DNA from: Lagierella sp.
GTDB taxonomy: Bacteria; Bacillota; Clostridia; Tissierellales; Peptoniphilaceae
NCBI RefSeq assembly: GCF_029983815.1
Contig: NZ_JASBYU010000001.1
Location: 194,250-258,249, forward strand
DNA length: 64,000 nt
Reading direction: 5' to 3'
The notes beneath the pieces are model-generated. The model was not told where the DNA came from and searched no databases. It saw nothing but the letters and a program-made list of their open reading frames with translations. A program made the translations under genes and the position numbers. Each line of letters starts with the position of its first letter. Positions within the stretch are counted from its first letter, which is position 1. Positions 1-8,871 of this stretch are shown here, one piece after another.

Positions 1-1
1 A

Positions 2-367
2 GGGGATGGTTTTTCCTTAGATGGTAGTAGCAACTACTTTGTTGGAAACTTTGCTCCTGGTGCATCAGACCACTTTTCAACTACCATAATCCCAACTGAA
101 TCTGGAACTATAAATGGTAAAGTCCTTGTGACTTATGAAGATTCGACTGGTCAAAGTCACACTGAAGAAAAACCCTTCAACATGGAAGCCTCTACCATGG
201 ATGAAAGCACTGAAGTTCCTCCAGAAATGGAAGAAGGAAATTCTACAAATAGTTTAGGCAAGTTACCTATTATCCTAGGTGGATTGATTATACTTGGAAT
301 CATTATAGGAATAATTTATAAAAAGAAGAAAGATGCTAAGAAGAAAGGTTCAGATTTACAAATATGA
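2..367 (+). CDS. C-terminal part of a membrane-anchored surface protein (CARDB/NEW3-like), truncated by window edge
   Basis: The reading frame is already open at base 2, so the start lies before the window; about 121 residues are visible. They look like the last beta-sandwich domain of a CARDB/NEW3-type (COG1361-like) extracellular protein: a segment with the pattern FAPGASD and a TINGKVLVTYED strand, then an acidic, Ser/Thr/Glu-rich linker, one hydrophobic helix (about 23 residues, Ile/Leu/Gly) and a Lys-rich cytoplasmic tail. The stop overlaps the start of the next gene by four bases (ATGA), so the two are translationally coupled. In Firmicutes such proteins commonly sit beside MacB-type permeases and may act as their extracellular partner. 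Family assignment is by general resemblance only; the coupling is seen directly. Confidence 0.7.
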   Translation, partial: GDGFSLDGSSNYFVGNFAPGASDHFSTTIIPTESGTINGKVLVTYEDSTGQSHTEEKPFNMEASTMDESTEVPPEMEEGNSTNSLGKLPIILGGLIILGIIIGIIYKKKKDAKKKGSDLQI

Positions 368-1674
368 GATTAAATGATCTGTTAATTTTCAGCTTGAGAA
401 ATTTAGGTAGAAGGAAACTTCGAACTATCTTAACGGTCTTATCCATCCTAATCGGTACTTCTTTTATAATTCTAATGCTTAGCTTTGGTCTTGGGATGCA
501 ACGTTCCAACGAGGAGTTAATCGAAAGCATGGGTGGTTTAACAAATATTACCGTAAGATCCGACCAAAATTATTATTATGGTGGGAATTCTCAAAACAAT
601 AAAGCAAAAGAGTTAAATGAGGCTAAGTTAAAGACTTTTGAGGCCATGGATAAAGTCAGAGCTGTATTTCCTGTAATTGAGGTAATGGATGGCAATTTAA
701 TGGTAAAAAACCACTCCACCTATGCCCCTATAAAGGGTGTTGATATAAATAAAATGGAAGAGTTTGGATATCAAATCCAAGAAGGCAAAAACATTACACA
801 AAACTCTGATTTGGAATTTGTCTACGCTAATGTGGAATTCTTTGACGAGAGAACGGGTGTCCCTATAGAAAATATAGATCTCATGAAGGAAAAGCCAACT
901 TTAAGAATTGGTTATCAAGATATGTCGGCGGAGATAGAAACTGGAGAAAAGACCTATATGGATTTTAATTTAAAACCCATTGGTAAGATGACTGGTGGGG
1001 ATATGTATATGCCAGAAATTTTTGTAAATTACAAAACAGCAAAAAAACTTTATATGGAATCTATGAAACTAAATTTATATGGTGAAGAAAAGCCAAAGAA
1101 GATTTCTGAAAAAGATATTCCCTATTCCTATGTAATGGTTAAAGCAAAGGAGTTGGAAGATGTTAAACCCCTCCAGGACGAATTTAATGAAATGGGATAT
1201 TTTACACAATCCAATTTAGAATTTAACGAAAGTATGCAAGAACAAGTAAAGATTGTACAAAAGGTTTTTGGTGCAATTGGAGCTGTAGCTTTATTAGTTG
1301 CAGCTATAGGTATAGCCAACACCATGATTATGTCCATATATGAAAGAACTAGGGAAATTGGGATTATGAAGGTAGTTGGAGCTTCCATAAAAAACATAAG
1401 AGACATCTTCTTAATAGAGTCTACATTAGTAGGGTTTATTGGTGGAATCTTAGGAATTGCCTTTTCCTGTTTAGTTTCATTTCTATTGAATAAATATCTG
1501 TTCAAAACAGGTTTAGACCCTTCTGAAGGTGGAATGGGAATGAGCTCCTATATCCCAATATGGCTGATGGGAGTTTCTGCCCTATTCTCTGCATTAATCG
1601 GATTGTTGTCAGGTTTATTGCCTGCTATTAGAGCGACAAAAATATCTGCAATTGACGCAATCCGAACTGAATAG
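364..1674 (+). CDS. MacB/FtsX-type ABC transporter permease
   Basis: 436 residues with the layout of a MacB/LolE-type permease: one N-terminal transmembrane helix after an Arg/Lys-rich start (RNLGRRKLRT), a large extracytoplasmic domain (about residues 45-290), then three helices forming the FtsX domain, including the typical YERTREIGIMKVVGAS coupling-loop region and a final helix before LPAIRATKISAIDAIRTE. These permeases pair with a LolD/MacB-type ATPase to export or release peptides, lipoproteins or antimicrobials by a mechanotransmission mechanism. No ATPase gene follows; it is presumably upstream of the window, before the coupled surface protein. A terminator follows directly, so this is the last gene of its operon. 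Substrate unknown. Confidence 0.88.
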   Translation: MRLNDLLIFSLRNLGRRKLRTILTVLSILIGTSFIILMLSFGLGMQRSNEELIESMGGLTNITVRSDQNYYYGGNSQNNKAKELNEAKLKTFEAMDKVRAVFPVIEVMDGNLMVKNHSTYAPIKGVDINKMEEFGYQIQEGKNITQNSDLEFVYANVEFFDERTGVPIENIDLMKEKPTLRIGYQDMSAEIETGEKTYMDFNLKPIGKMTGGDMYMPEIFVNYKTAKKLYMESMKLNLYGEEKPKKISEKDIPYSYVMVKAKELEDVKPLQDEFNEMGYFTQSNLEFNESMQEQVKIVQKVFGAIGAVALLVAAIGIANTMIMSIYERTREIGIMKVVGASIKNIRDIFLIESTLVGFIGGILGIAFSCLVSFLLNKYLFKTGLDPSEGGMGMSSYIPIWLMGVSALFSALIGLLSGLLPAIRATKISAIDAIRTE

Positions 1675-1696
1675 CTTACAAGATATTCCTTTTTTT

Positions 1697-1728
1697 GAGG
1701 GACCTAAATATTAGGTTCCTCTTTTTTT
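1697..1728 (+). terminator. Rho-independent terminator after the MacB-type permease
   Basis: An 11-bp stem (GAGGGACCTAA pairing with TTAGGTTCCTC, one G-T pair) with a 3-base loop is followed by a run of seven T, 22 bases after the permease stop codon. Confidence 0.9.
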
Positions 1729-1732
1729 AAAT

Positions 1733-1767
1733 CTAAAAAATAGAGGACTCAAAGACGAGCCCCCTAT
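1733..1767 (-). terminator. Rho-independent terminator after pcp
   Basis: Read on the minus strand, ATAGGGGGCTC pairs with GAGTCCTCTAT (nine of eleven pairs), followed by a T-rich run. It closes the leftward pcp operon and lies back to back with the terminator of the converging permease gene. Confidence 0.8.
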
Positions 1768-1784
1768 CTATCTGATTTATCGGA

Positions 1785-2432
1785 TTAATGTGTCTCTCCA
1801 ACTTTTATTTCCGCTTCTTTTCCATCGTATTCTATTATTGCTTCAATTGCAGCTTGTAATCCCGCAGTTATAGAGGCCTTGCTCATTGAAGGGGTTCCTT
1901 CTGCCTTTGAAGTAACTTGTTCTGGCAAGAAAGGAACGTGAATGAACCCAGCTATCGCTCCTGGTAGCTCCTTTTCTGCAATTGCCAGTGCATTGTACAT
2001 AATAGAGTTACATACAAAAGTTCCAGCAGTATAGGAAATATTTCCCTGTAATCCTCTTTCACGTATTTTTTCTACCATATTCTTGACTGGTAAAGTTGCA
2101 AAATACGCTGGCTTGCCTCCTTCAATTATCTCTAAATCTGAAGGTTGAAAACCAACATTGTCAGCGATTCTAGCCTCTGCTAAGTTTATGGCAACTCTTT
2201 CAACGGTTATTCCAGATCTTCCTCCAGCTTGACCTACACAAAGGATCACATCCGGCTTGTATTCTAGAGCAAGTTCCTTTAAAACCTCTCCACTTCTTTT
2301 AAATTCTGTTGGTATTTCTTTTTTTATTATTGTAGCTCCTTGAATTTGATCAGGTAAATCCTTCACCGCTTCATATGCAGGATTTATACTTTCTCCACCA
2401 AAGGGATCAAATCCCGTAACTAAAATTTTCAT
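1785..2432 (-). CDS. pcp: Pyroglutamyl-peptidase I (pyrrolidone-carboxylate peptidase)
   Basis: Cytoplasmic cysteine peptidase of family C15 that removes N-terminal 5-oxoproline (pyroglutamate) from peptides. The 215-residue protein begins MKILVTGFDPFGG, the family signature, and the catalytic triad is visible: E78 in GITVERVAINL, C141 in GTFVCNS and H165 in GFIHVPFLP. I use the ATG at 2432 because AAAGGTGA lies six bases upstream; a GTG nine bases further up would overlap this Shine-Dalgarno sequence. It is the last gene of an operon with the DUF979/DUF969 membrane pair, a large M14 peptidase and a COG3323-like protein, which fits a role in peptide catabolism. Confidence 0.96.
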   Translation of the reverse strand: MKILVTGFDPFGGESINPAYEAVKDLPDQIQGATIIKKEIPTEFKRSGEVLKELALEYKPDVILCVGQAGGRSGITVERVAINLAEARIADNVGFQPSDLEIIEGGKPAYFATLPVKNMVEKIRERGLQGNISYTAGTFVCNSIMYNALAIAEKELPGAIAGFIHVPFLPEQVTSKAEGTPSMSKASITAGLQAAIEAIIEYDGKEAEIKVGETH

Positions 2433-2477
2433 ATATCTCACCTTTCCATAAAAGTTTTTCTTTTTTTACAAATCTTT

Positions 2478-3428
2478 CTATTTGAACATTATCATATATG
2501 CAATTTGGAAAACTATCATCACCAAAGCAGGTATAATCTGAGCTTTAATAACACCAGAATTGTCCTTCATCTCCAAAAGAGCAACGGGCACAATATTGAA
2601 ATTTGCAGCCATAGGAGTCAATAGAGTTCCACAGTATCCACAAGTTAAGGCTAGCATACCCACTAATGCAGGATTTGCTCCATGGGCTAAAACAAACGGA
2701 CCTCCGATGCCTACAGTCATAACGGTGATGGCAGCGTAGGCATTACCCATTATCATAGTAAATAACATCATTCCCAGTGCATAGACGATAATTCCAACAT
2801 TTATATTGCCTTCAGGGATTATCTTACCAACTATATTGGCTATGATTTCACCTACTCCAGCTGCAGTAAACACTCCTCCAAGAGAAGCAAGTAGCATTGG
2901 CAGTGTAGAAAGTGGTCCCACCTGTGACAATAGTCTTTCTGAATCATTTAAAAAGACTTTAAACTTATTGTCCTTTGAATAGAACATAAGAATTATCATA
3001 CTTGCTAGAATTCCCGCTCCTACACCAACTAGAGCTCCTAAGTCGGTAAATAGTGCAAATCCAACTGCAAATACTCCTATTGCCAAAGCTGGTATAAAAA
3101 TCTTCATACCAATCTTGTCGAAGGCCTTGGTAACTTCATCGTGGGTTGGAGAACTGTCCTTTCCAGATTTGACTTTACCAATAATTGCGGGAATTACCAT
3201 TAGGATTATCAAAATACCATTTACTACATTTGGAATAAATCTTCCAAAGGCAATTACAATACCTTGAATAAACCAAAATAGAAATGTTCCAAATTTTTCA
3301 GGATTTTCATCATCCTTCAAATTTTTAATACCCGTATACATGGATATCAAACCTATGATTACATAGATGATTTCCAATATCTTTTGTCCTAAAGTGACAT
3401 CAGCCGATGTGAAAAAATCTAAACCCAT
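2478..3428 (-). CDS. DUF979 family multi-pass membrane protein
   Basis: 316 residues, almost wholly hydrophobic with roughly nine or ten membrane helices and a short charged loop near residue 90 (KSGKDSSPTHDEVTK). It matches the DUF979 family, which is almost always encoded next to DUF969 and commonly next to pyroglutamyl peptidase, as here. Its start overlaps the DUF969 stop by one base (TAATG), so the two are very likely made together and form one complex. The overall design (conserved Gly/Pro/Asn-rich helices such as GNAYAAITVMT and ANFNIVP) resembles secondary carriers. A transporter for 5-oxoproline or pyroglutamyl peptides would fit the context, but that substrate is inference from gene neighbourhood, not from any motif. 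Confidence 0.85.
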   Translation of the reverse strand: MGLDFFTSADVTLGQKILEIIYVIIGLISMYTGIKNLKDDENPEKFGTFLFWFIQGIVIAFGRFIPNVVNGILIILMVIPAIIGKVKSGKDSSPTHDEVTKAFDKIGMKIFIPALAIGVFAVGFALFTDLGALVGVGAGILASMIILMFYSKDNKFKVFLNDSERLLSQVGPLSTLPMLLASLGGVFTAAGVGEIIANIVGKIIPEGNINVGIIVYALGMMLFTMIMGNAYAAITVMTVGIGGPFVLAHGANPALVGMLALTCGYCGTLLTPMAANFNIVPVALLEMKDNSGVIKAQIIPALVMIVFQIAYMIMFK

Positions 3429-4120
3429 TATGCCACCTCCCTATTCTTTACACCGTAAAATTTCTTTCTAAGTCTATTATCCCTTAAGATATAGTATCCA
3501 ACAGTAAAGATAACAGCAAATAATGCAACAGGAATTTCAACCTTGGCAAGTTCTATCAATTCCACTTCATAGCCTAGAGATTTCAAAGTTCCTTGAACTA
3601 AGAGGGCACCAGACCCACCTACAAATAGTACTTGAGTAAAGAACCAGATTATATTTTCCATTCCCGATGCCATACCTTTAACCTTATCCAGATATAGTTC
3701 ATCTACATGCCCTTCGGTGGTTTCAATTGCACCTTGAGCCATTGGCATGATAATAGGCCTTACAAAACCTGCTACACCGCCAAATCCGACGTTAAAGGCA
3801 CCAAAAATCCCTCTCATAACTCCATAGATGCCTATAATTTTACCTGGAGTCGCTGACTTAAACTTTCCAATTAAATTGGAAGCTGCAGTCTTTAATCCAT
3901 TTCTCTCCAATGTTCCTGTAACAAGCATTATTAAAATGAAAATTGCCATTGCTCTATTGGCAACAAAAGTTTCACCAATAACACTTAAAAGCTCTAGCGG
4001 ACTGAGTCCACCTAGTAATCCAGTTGTAATCATTGCGACTATGATGATTAAAATTGAATTAAATTTTAATGCAAAACCAAGAATAACAACTAAAATACCT
4101 AATAATTTTAAATATTCCAT
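3428..4120 (-). CDS. DUF969 family multi-pass membrane protein
   Basis: 230 residues with about six membrane helices; matches the DUF969 family, partner of DUF979. A Shine-Dalgarno GGAGG lies five bases before the ATG. The start sits inside the last codons of the upstream M14 peptidase gene (13-base overlap), and the stop overlaps the DUF979 start by one base, giving tight translational coupling along the operon. Together with DUF979 it probably forms a two-component membrane carrier; the association with pcp suggests 5-oxoproline or a related peptide as substrate (inference). Confidence 0.85.
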   Translation of the reverse strand: MEYLKLLGILVVILGFALKFNSILIIIVAMITTGLLGGLSPLELLSVIGETFVANRAMAIFILIMLVTGTLERNGLKTAASNLIGKFKSATPGKIIGIYGVMRGIFGAFNVGFGGVAGFVRPIIMPMAQGAIETTEGHVDELYLDKVKGMASGMENIIWFFTQVLFVGGSGALLVQGTLKSLGYEVELIELAKVEIPVALFAVIFTVGYYILRDNRLRKKFYGVKNREVA

Positions 4121-7100
4121 TTTTCCTCCTTAACTAAAGGCCTAAGCCTTTTATTATATATAATAACGGCATTGCCATTATTTTCGAAATTTTTAAAAAC
4201 CTTTACGTCCTGCTTTCTAATTAGGTCAATAATTATCTCGTCGTGTAGAAGATGTGCCCTTGCACATTTATTTAAATATTCTCCTTGAGCCGTCTCATCA
4301 GCAACTTCTGAAGTGTAGGCTACAGAGGTGATATGAGGATATTTAATTGAAACGTAACGATGATTTATATCGTAGTCAAAACCAACCCAATAGTGAATCA
4401 TATTTTTGTAGTATTTCGCAGGAAACATATTTGGCATATAGCTATGGGCATACTTTTCGAACCTATCTTTCCATTCCAAATTGGATTTTGTAAATTCTAT
4501 ATTTCTTTCAAAGCCCTTAGCAATTTCCTCTTCTATGACTTTATTCATATGGAAATTATCACTAAAGTCATCGCCTTTAACATACCAAAAATATCCATAC
4601 ATTAAGCTTCTCGGTAGCCAAAATCCCCTATAGGATGGGGAAGAATAACCAGAGAATTGTTGATCCCATTCGTGGCTAGGAACTCCATGATTGTCAATTA
4701 CCATATCTGGTAAATATCTGTGATAGATTCTCGTAAAGGCGTGGGCCTCACTATGAATAGTATCTTCATTGAAGCAGTCTCTAAAGAATTCCTTACCTAA
4801 GGAATTAAATCTTGCCACATGAAGTTTCCAATTAGGATTCTCCTTCTGCAATTCATAATGTATTTGAGTTCCATCAACATTTTCCATAGGAACTATTATC
4901 AAGTTCAAGTCCTCTTCTAAGTCCTTATACCTATCATCGGTCAATATTTTCTTTATCAGCATAAAGGCTGCATTTGTGGAAGATACTTCATTGGCATGAT
5001 GTCTATTATTAATAAAAAGAGTAGGTTTAGACATAACTTGATTTCTTCTAGATACAAATGTCTTTGTAAATTCAATGGAATAAATAGATCTACCTAAGTA
5101 AGACCTTCCCCTTTCAACCACATTGACCCTATCTATCTTTTTAAGTTCATTGATAATCTTTAAATATCTATCATAATCTATGATTTCATCTTCATAAAAA
5201 TTGATATCCTCTACCTTTACAGTATCTTTAGACTTCTCAACCTCTGAAACCATAGGATATTCACCATTATCATTTCTAAATACAATTTGAAAGTCTTTCT
5301 TTTTAAAATTTTTTAAAAAGGGATAGATCTTAATCTTATTGCTCTTAACTAAGTCACTTAGAGATTCTAAAACTGCGTAATGTAGATTCGTGTCTAAATA
5401 TATCTTCAGTTCTCCGCAATTATAACCGATTTCTTCAACCTTAAAGACTGGCTTTTTGCCGTCAGAAGTCAATACCCTAGGACAATCTTTCTCAAAGATT
5501 CCTGGAGACTTTCCCATGTTTTTATAAAGACTTGCCTTAAATTTCGGCTTACCATTTCTTTTTTTTATCTTTGGCAGGATCAATCCAGGGCTATCTAAAT
5601 TCCCTTTTTCATTCTTTAAACCATACTGAGAAAAATAGTCCAGACCACAAAAATACATATCTTGATGTAGTCCCTCTAAAGAAGAAATCCTATCCTGCCT
5701 AATTTCCAAATCCATATCTGGCTCAGAAGCCTCAACCTCAAGCTTTAGGCAGTTAAAAAACGGTTGATCAGATTCCGATACACCAGAATTTTCTTGAACT
5801 ATCTCTAGGACTTTCGGCAATACATTTTCTTGATATATATCCCAAATTTTTTCAACATCGGTTTTAATATTCTGTTCATTTAAAACTTGGCCATTTACAT
5901 CAATTCTAAAATAACCTGTATTTGGATGAACCAAACCAAGATTTGGGTATTCCTTTAAATATGGCTTTTCAGATAATTTAGGAGAATATTTAAAAACTTC
6001 TTCTTTCCCATTGAATCCATGGATGATAAATTCATAGTCAGCCTCTTTGACAACTTCATTCATTTGAAAAGTTACTTTCTCCCTACTTATTCCGAGAAGT
6101 TTTTCGATTATATCATCGATTGGATAAAGCTCTTGCAAAAGTCTTATGGGCATATCTAAAAACTTTTGAGTGCTTCCTTCCTCAATAGAATAACTTGGAA
6201 CAGATCCAGATTCTAAGTCTTCAAATTCCTGCCCCTCTTGTAAAAACGGATTGAAATTAATCACGATATTTTCAATTTTCTTATCTTTTATCTGTGGATA
6301 TATCTGTCTTATAAAATATGAAATCCCTTGTTTGTACCCACTTACCAAGTTAATCTTAGCAGGGATTTGTAAGAAGTTAAGTCTTTTCTTTATCTTCAGT
6401 TCCAAGGAATTTAAAGTTTCGTCATCCTCACTTAAAATTCCAAATACTTCGACTTCGTCAGAAAGTTCAATTGAAGATAGATTTTTTTCTAGAATATTTA
6501 GAAACTCATCCACTTCCCATGAGACTTCAAAGTCCTTTGACCAAATCTCCTTAGGATCCTTATAGGATTTTATATTCATATTTGGAAATTCTTCTTTTAC
6601 TTGAGGAAACTTTTGTAAAAAGTTCGGTTCAAAATAACAAAAGTCGTCTTTATAAAAATTATCACATGAAACCCCTATGGAATTTAGAAAATCAGAACCA
6701 TCTTTGTCAATTTTAGTAGAATTTAAAAAAACATATTGACCTTCCACGGTTTTTAAAGAAAACATCTCTTCCAGTTGCTTTATATAGTCAAATAAGTCTG
6801 TTTTATTATCCATGAAGGGGAAATTTCGACATAAATCCACTACAAATTTTACAAGATCTTCACCATCTCCATGAATTAAAATTTGCTTAGGTGAATTTTT
6901 TGAAAATTCAATATAAATTCTATCATCTTTTACGAATTTCACAAAATTTTCATCATTTTCTTCCGCTATTATTTTAGGTAACTTGCCTCCCGTGGCCTCT
7001 AGTCCAAATCGATACATTAAGTTAGAAAGGGCTTCAACTATGAATGGACTTGTATCTTCAACTACTACAGAGAAGTCAGCATCGTCACAAAGGCCATCTC

Positions 7101-7395
7101 CATTAGTATCCCTCATTAAAAAGTCTGGAGAAAATAGGCATTCCAAGGTTTCAGGTTTTCTAGAAAACGGCCTAGAATATTCAAACTTCATATTTTCTAA
7201 AGGCCTTTTGTTAGAATAATCGTCCTTTTTAAAATGCTTTTCCAAATTATCCAATCCGTTAAATAGTTCTAATTTTCCATTTTTGGATGTTATAGGAAAA
7301 TTTTCATCTTCTTGTAGAACCCCTAGGCAATAGGATCCGATTAATAAATTTTTAATCTCCTCAAATTCGTAACTATCTTTAATTTTAATCTTCAT
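4108..7395 (-). CDS. Large M14-family zinc carboxypeptidase-like protein
   Basis: 1095 residues, far longer than a typical 300-400-residue M14 carboxypeptidase. The peptidase domain is in the C-terminal third: the zinc-binding HxxE is in NRHHANEVSS near residue 796, and about 100 residues later IDNHGVPSHEW near residue 900 supplies the third ligand. The N-terminal two thirds (about 700 residues) is rich in Lys, Glu, Asp and Phe, contains a D-rich stretch (DTNGDGLCDDADFSVVV), and is not recognisable to me. There is no signal peptide, so it should be cytoplasmic. The gene overlaps its upstream neighbour by 11 bases and DUF969 by 13. In context it likely trims imported peptides; the exact specificity is unknown. 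Confidence 0.85.
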   Translation of the reverse strand: MKIKIKDSYEFEEIKNLLIGSYCLGVLQEDENFPITSKNGKLELFNGLDNLEKHFKKDDYSNKRPLENMKFEYSRPFSRKPETLECLFSPDFLMRDTNGDGLCDDADFSVVVEDTSPFIVEALSNLMYRFGLEATGGKLPKIIAEENDENFVKFVKDDRIYIEFSKNSPKQILIHGDGEDLVKFVVDLCRNFPFMDNKTDLFDYIKQLEEMFSLKTVEGQYVFLNSTKIDKDGSDFLNSIGVSCDNFYKDDFCYFEPNFLQKFPQVKEEFPNMNIKSYKDPKEIWSKDFEVSWEVDEFLNILEKNLSSIELSDEVEVFGILSEDDETLNSLELKIKKRLNFLQIPAKINLVSGYKQGISYFIRQIYPQIKDKKIENIVINFNPFLQEGQEFEDLESGSVPSYSIEEGSTQKFLDMPIRLLQELYPIDDIIEKLLGISREKVTFQMNEVVKEADYEFIIHGFNGKEEVFKYSPKLSEKPYLKEYPNLGLVHPNTGYFRIDVNGQVLNEQNIKTDVEKIWDIYQENVLPKVLEIVQENSGVSESDQPFFNCLKLEVEASEPDMDLEIRQDRISSLEGLHQDMYFCGLDYFSQYGLKNEKGNLDSPGLILPKIKKRNGKPKFKASLYKNMGKSPGIFEKDCPRVLTSDGKKPVFKVEEIGYNCGELKIYLDTNLHYAVLESLSDLVKSNKIKIYPFLKNFKKKDFQIVFRNDNGEYPMVSEVEKSKDTVKVEDINFYEDEIIDYDRYLKIINELKKIDRVNVVERGRSYLGRSIYSIEFTKTFVSRRNQVMSKPTLFINNRHHANEVSSTNAAFMLIKKILTDDRYKDLEEDLNLIIVPMENVDGTQIHYELQKENPNWKLHVARFNSLGKEFFRDCFNEDTIHSEAHAFTRIYHRYLPDMVIDNHGVPSHEWDQQFSGYSSPSYRGFWLPRSLMYGYFWYVKGDDFSDNFHMNKVIEEEIAKGFERNIEFTKSNLEWKDRFEKYAHSYMPNMFPAKYYKNMIHYWVGFDYDINHRYVSIKYPHITSVAYTSEVADETAQGEYLNKCARAHLLHDEIIIDLIRKQDVKVFKNFENNGNAVIIYNKRLRPLVKEEKWNI

Positions 7396-7714
7396 CGTCT
7401 ACCTCTAACAGTCTTATATAATTTACTACAGGAACTTCATAGGGATGATTCTTTAAAATACATGAATGAACCTTTTTTAAATCCCTTTCAAAAATTCTAA
7501 ATTCCAACTTTCTCTCATCTACTACTTCTATCTTATCTATATTTCCGATGGTCGGATTGGATCCCTTCAATGGTCTAAAGTGACCTTTAACCACTGTTTC
7601 AGAAAAACAATAGTCATAATTGTTTTCTTTTAATACCCCTAAATTATTGATCTCTTTCATCAAATTTTCAGAAGCATTAAAAGGGACAAAAATTTCTACT
7701 TTTATATGATTCAT
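7385..7714 (-). CDS. COG3323-like small protein (CutA/NIF3-insert fold)
   Basis: 109 residues. The C-terminal motif HPYEVPVVNYIRL is the hallmark of the small CutA-like/PII-like domain found as COG3323 proteins and as the insert of NIF3/YqfO proteins; the start (IKVEIFVPFNASENL) fits the first strand. Biochemical role unknown; members are thought to form trimers. The ATG at 7714 is chosen because GGGAGG lies four bases upstream; a GTG twelve bases earlier overlaps that ribosome-binding site. First gene of the M14/DUF969/DUF979/pcp operon, overlapping the M14 gene by 11 bases, so it is probably made with the peptidase. Confidence 0.8.
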   Translation of the reverse strand: MNHIKVEIFVPFNASENLMKEINNLGVLKENNYDYCFSETVVKGHFRPLKGSNPTIGNIDKIEVVDERKLEFRIFERDLKKVHSCILKNHPYEVPVVNYIRLLEVDDED

Positions 7715-7782
7715 AATACCTCCCACAAATTTATCATTTTAAAAACATCGAATATTTTCAGAGTTTTGATAACCCATGTTTT

Positions 7783-7788
7783 CATTAT
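7783..7788 (-). promoter_or_regulatory. -10 element of the peptidase operon promoter
   Basis: On the minus strand a perfect TATAAT lies about 70 bases upstream of the COG3323-like start. No good -35 is present 17 bases upstream (A-rich), so the promoter may be weak or need an activator. Confidence 0.45.
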
Positions 7789-7804
7789 ACCCTAAAATTT
7801 TTTG

Positions 7805-7817
7805 CCCTTTTTAAGGG
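7805..7817. promoter_or_regulatory. Dyad between divergent promoters of the peptidase and nqr operons
   Basis: CCCTT-TTT-AAGGG, a perfect 5-bp inverted repeat. It lies between the leftward -10 at 7783-7788 and the rightward nqr promoter at 7844-7872. It is followed by six T, but no upstream gene on either strand would need a terminator here, so an operator is at least as likely. Low confidence. Confidence 0.3.
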
Positions 7818-7843
7818 TTTTTTGTAACAAAACCAAATTAATA

Positions 7844-7872
7844 TGAATTTTAAATTCTAAAAGTGTTATAAT
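7844..7872 (+). promoter_or_regulatory. Promoter of the nqr operon
   Basis: A perfect TATAAT -10 (7867-7872) is preceded at 17 bases by a weak -35-like TGAATT (7844-7849). A strong Shine-Dalgarno GGGGGTGAG follows, four to five bases before the nqrB ATG. Confidence 0.6.
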
Positions 7873-7893
7873 CATAGTAACGGGGGTGAGTTA

Positions 7894-8871
7894 ATGGTTT
7901 CATTATATGAAAAATATTTTATGAAACAAAAAATGATGAGAACGGTTTTGATTGCTCTCTTACCTATATTACTCTTCTCAATCTATGCTTTTGGTTGGAG
8001 AGTTTTAGGTCTGACGATTTTCAACATCATTGTAGCTTGTCTTGTAGAATTTATAACAGAACACAAGATTTACAATAGAAAGAAAATCTCTGAAGCAGCA
8101 CTTATTTCTGCAGTTCTCTATACTATGACATTGCCGGTATCCATACCTTTTTGGATGTCTGCACTTGGTATTGCATTTGCAATATTCTTTGGAAAAGCGG
8201 TCTTTGGTGGGTTTGGTAAAAACGTATTCAACCCTGCTTTAGTAGGAAGGGTTTTTGTTTATGTCAACTTCCCTCAACCATTGACTATCAATTGGAACGA
8301 AGCAGTTCTTGGTGGAATAGGCTCTTTAAACAAGTGGATGAATCCTATGATTGACCAAGTTACTACTGCAACACCGATGCTCGCCTTTAGAAATGGCGGA
8401 CAAATTACTAATTACATGGATTTGTTTCTAGGAAATATTCCTGGAGCAATTGGTGAAACATCAAAACTTCTTATACTTATTGGCGCCATATATATCATTT
8501 ACAAGAAAGTTGCTTCTTGGGAGATAATGGTATCATGCGTGGCGGGCTTAACAGCAATGACTTTAATTTTCAACTTTATGAAAGTTGAATCCGTTCCTAA
8601 TCCAATATTCTCCATGTTATCAGGAGGATTTTTACTAGGTACTGTCTTTATGGCAACAGATCCCATCTCTGCTCCAAAGACAAGACCTGCAAAATTTATT
8701 TATGGAATTATCATAGGAATCGTATCTGTAATAATTAGAGGATTTGCACTTTTCTCAGAAGGAATGATGTTTGCAATTCTTATAGGTAATATCTTTGGAC
8801 CTATTATGGATTATGTCGTTAGACAAAGGAAACAAGCAAAGAAGAATAAAGTAGCAAAGGAGACAAATTAA
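7894..8871 (+). CDS. nqrB: Na+-translocating NADH:quinone oxidoreductase subunit B-like (RnfD/NqrB family)
   Basis: Integral membrane subunit carrying covalent FMN and part of the quinone/ion pathway. 325 residues (about 415 in Vibrio NqrB) with about ten helices. The flavinylation motif Dxx(S/T)xAT is visible as DQVTTAT, residues 154-160, so FMN should be attached to T160 by an ApbE flavin transferase (not in this window). Family features FNPALVGRVFVYVNFP and the late MATDPISAP segment are present. Start chosen for the GGGGGTGAG ribosome-binding site. It opens a five-gene operon B-C-D-E-F with one- to four-base overlaps. I call it NqrB rather than RnfD because the operon ends in an NqrF-type reductase and has no rnfB or rnfC. 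No nqrA precedes it. Confidence 0.88.
   Translation: MVSLYEKYFMKQKMMRTVLIALLPILLFSIYAFGWRVLGLTIFNIIVACLVEFITEHKIYNRKKISEAALISAVLYTMTLPVSIPFWMSALGIAFAIFFGKAVFGGFGKNVFNPALVGRVFVYVNFPQPLTINWNEAVLGGIGSLNKWMNPMIDQVTTATPMLAFRNGGQITNYMDLFLGNIPGAIGETSKLLILIGAIYIIYKKVASWEIMVSCVAGLTAMTLIFNFMKVESVPNPIFSMLSGGFLLGTVFMATDPISAPKTRPAKFIYGIIIGIVSVIIRGFALFSEGMMFAILIGNIFGPIMDYVVRQRKQAKKNKVAKETN

Noticed and set aside
7805..7826. Rho-independent terminator
   Set aside because: Stem is only 5 bp and the position is between two divergent promoters, where no transcript should end.
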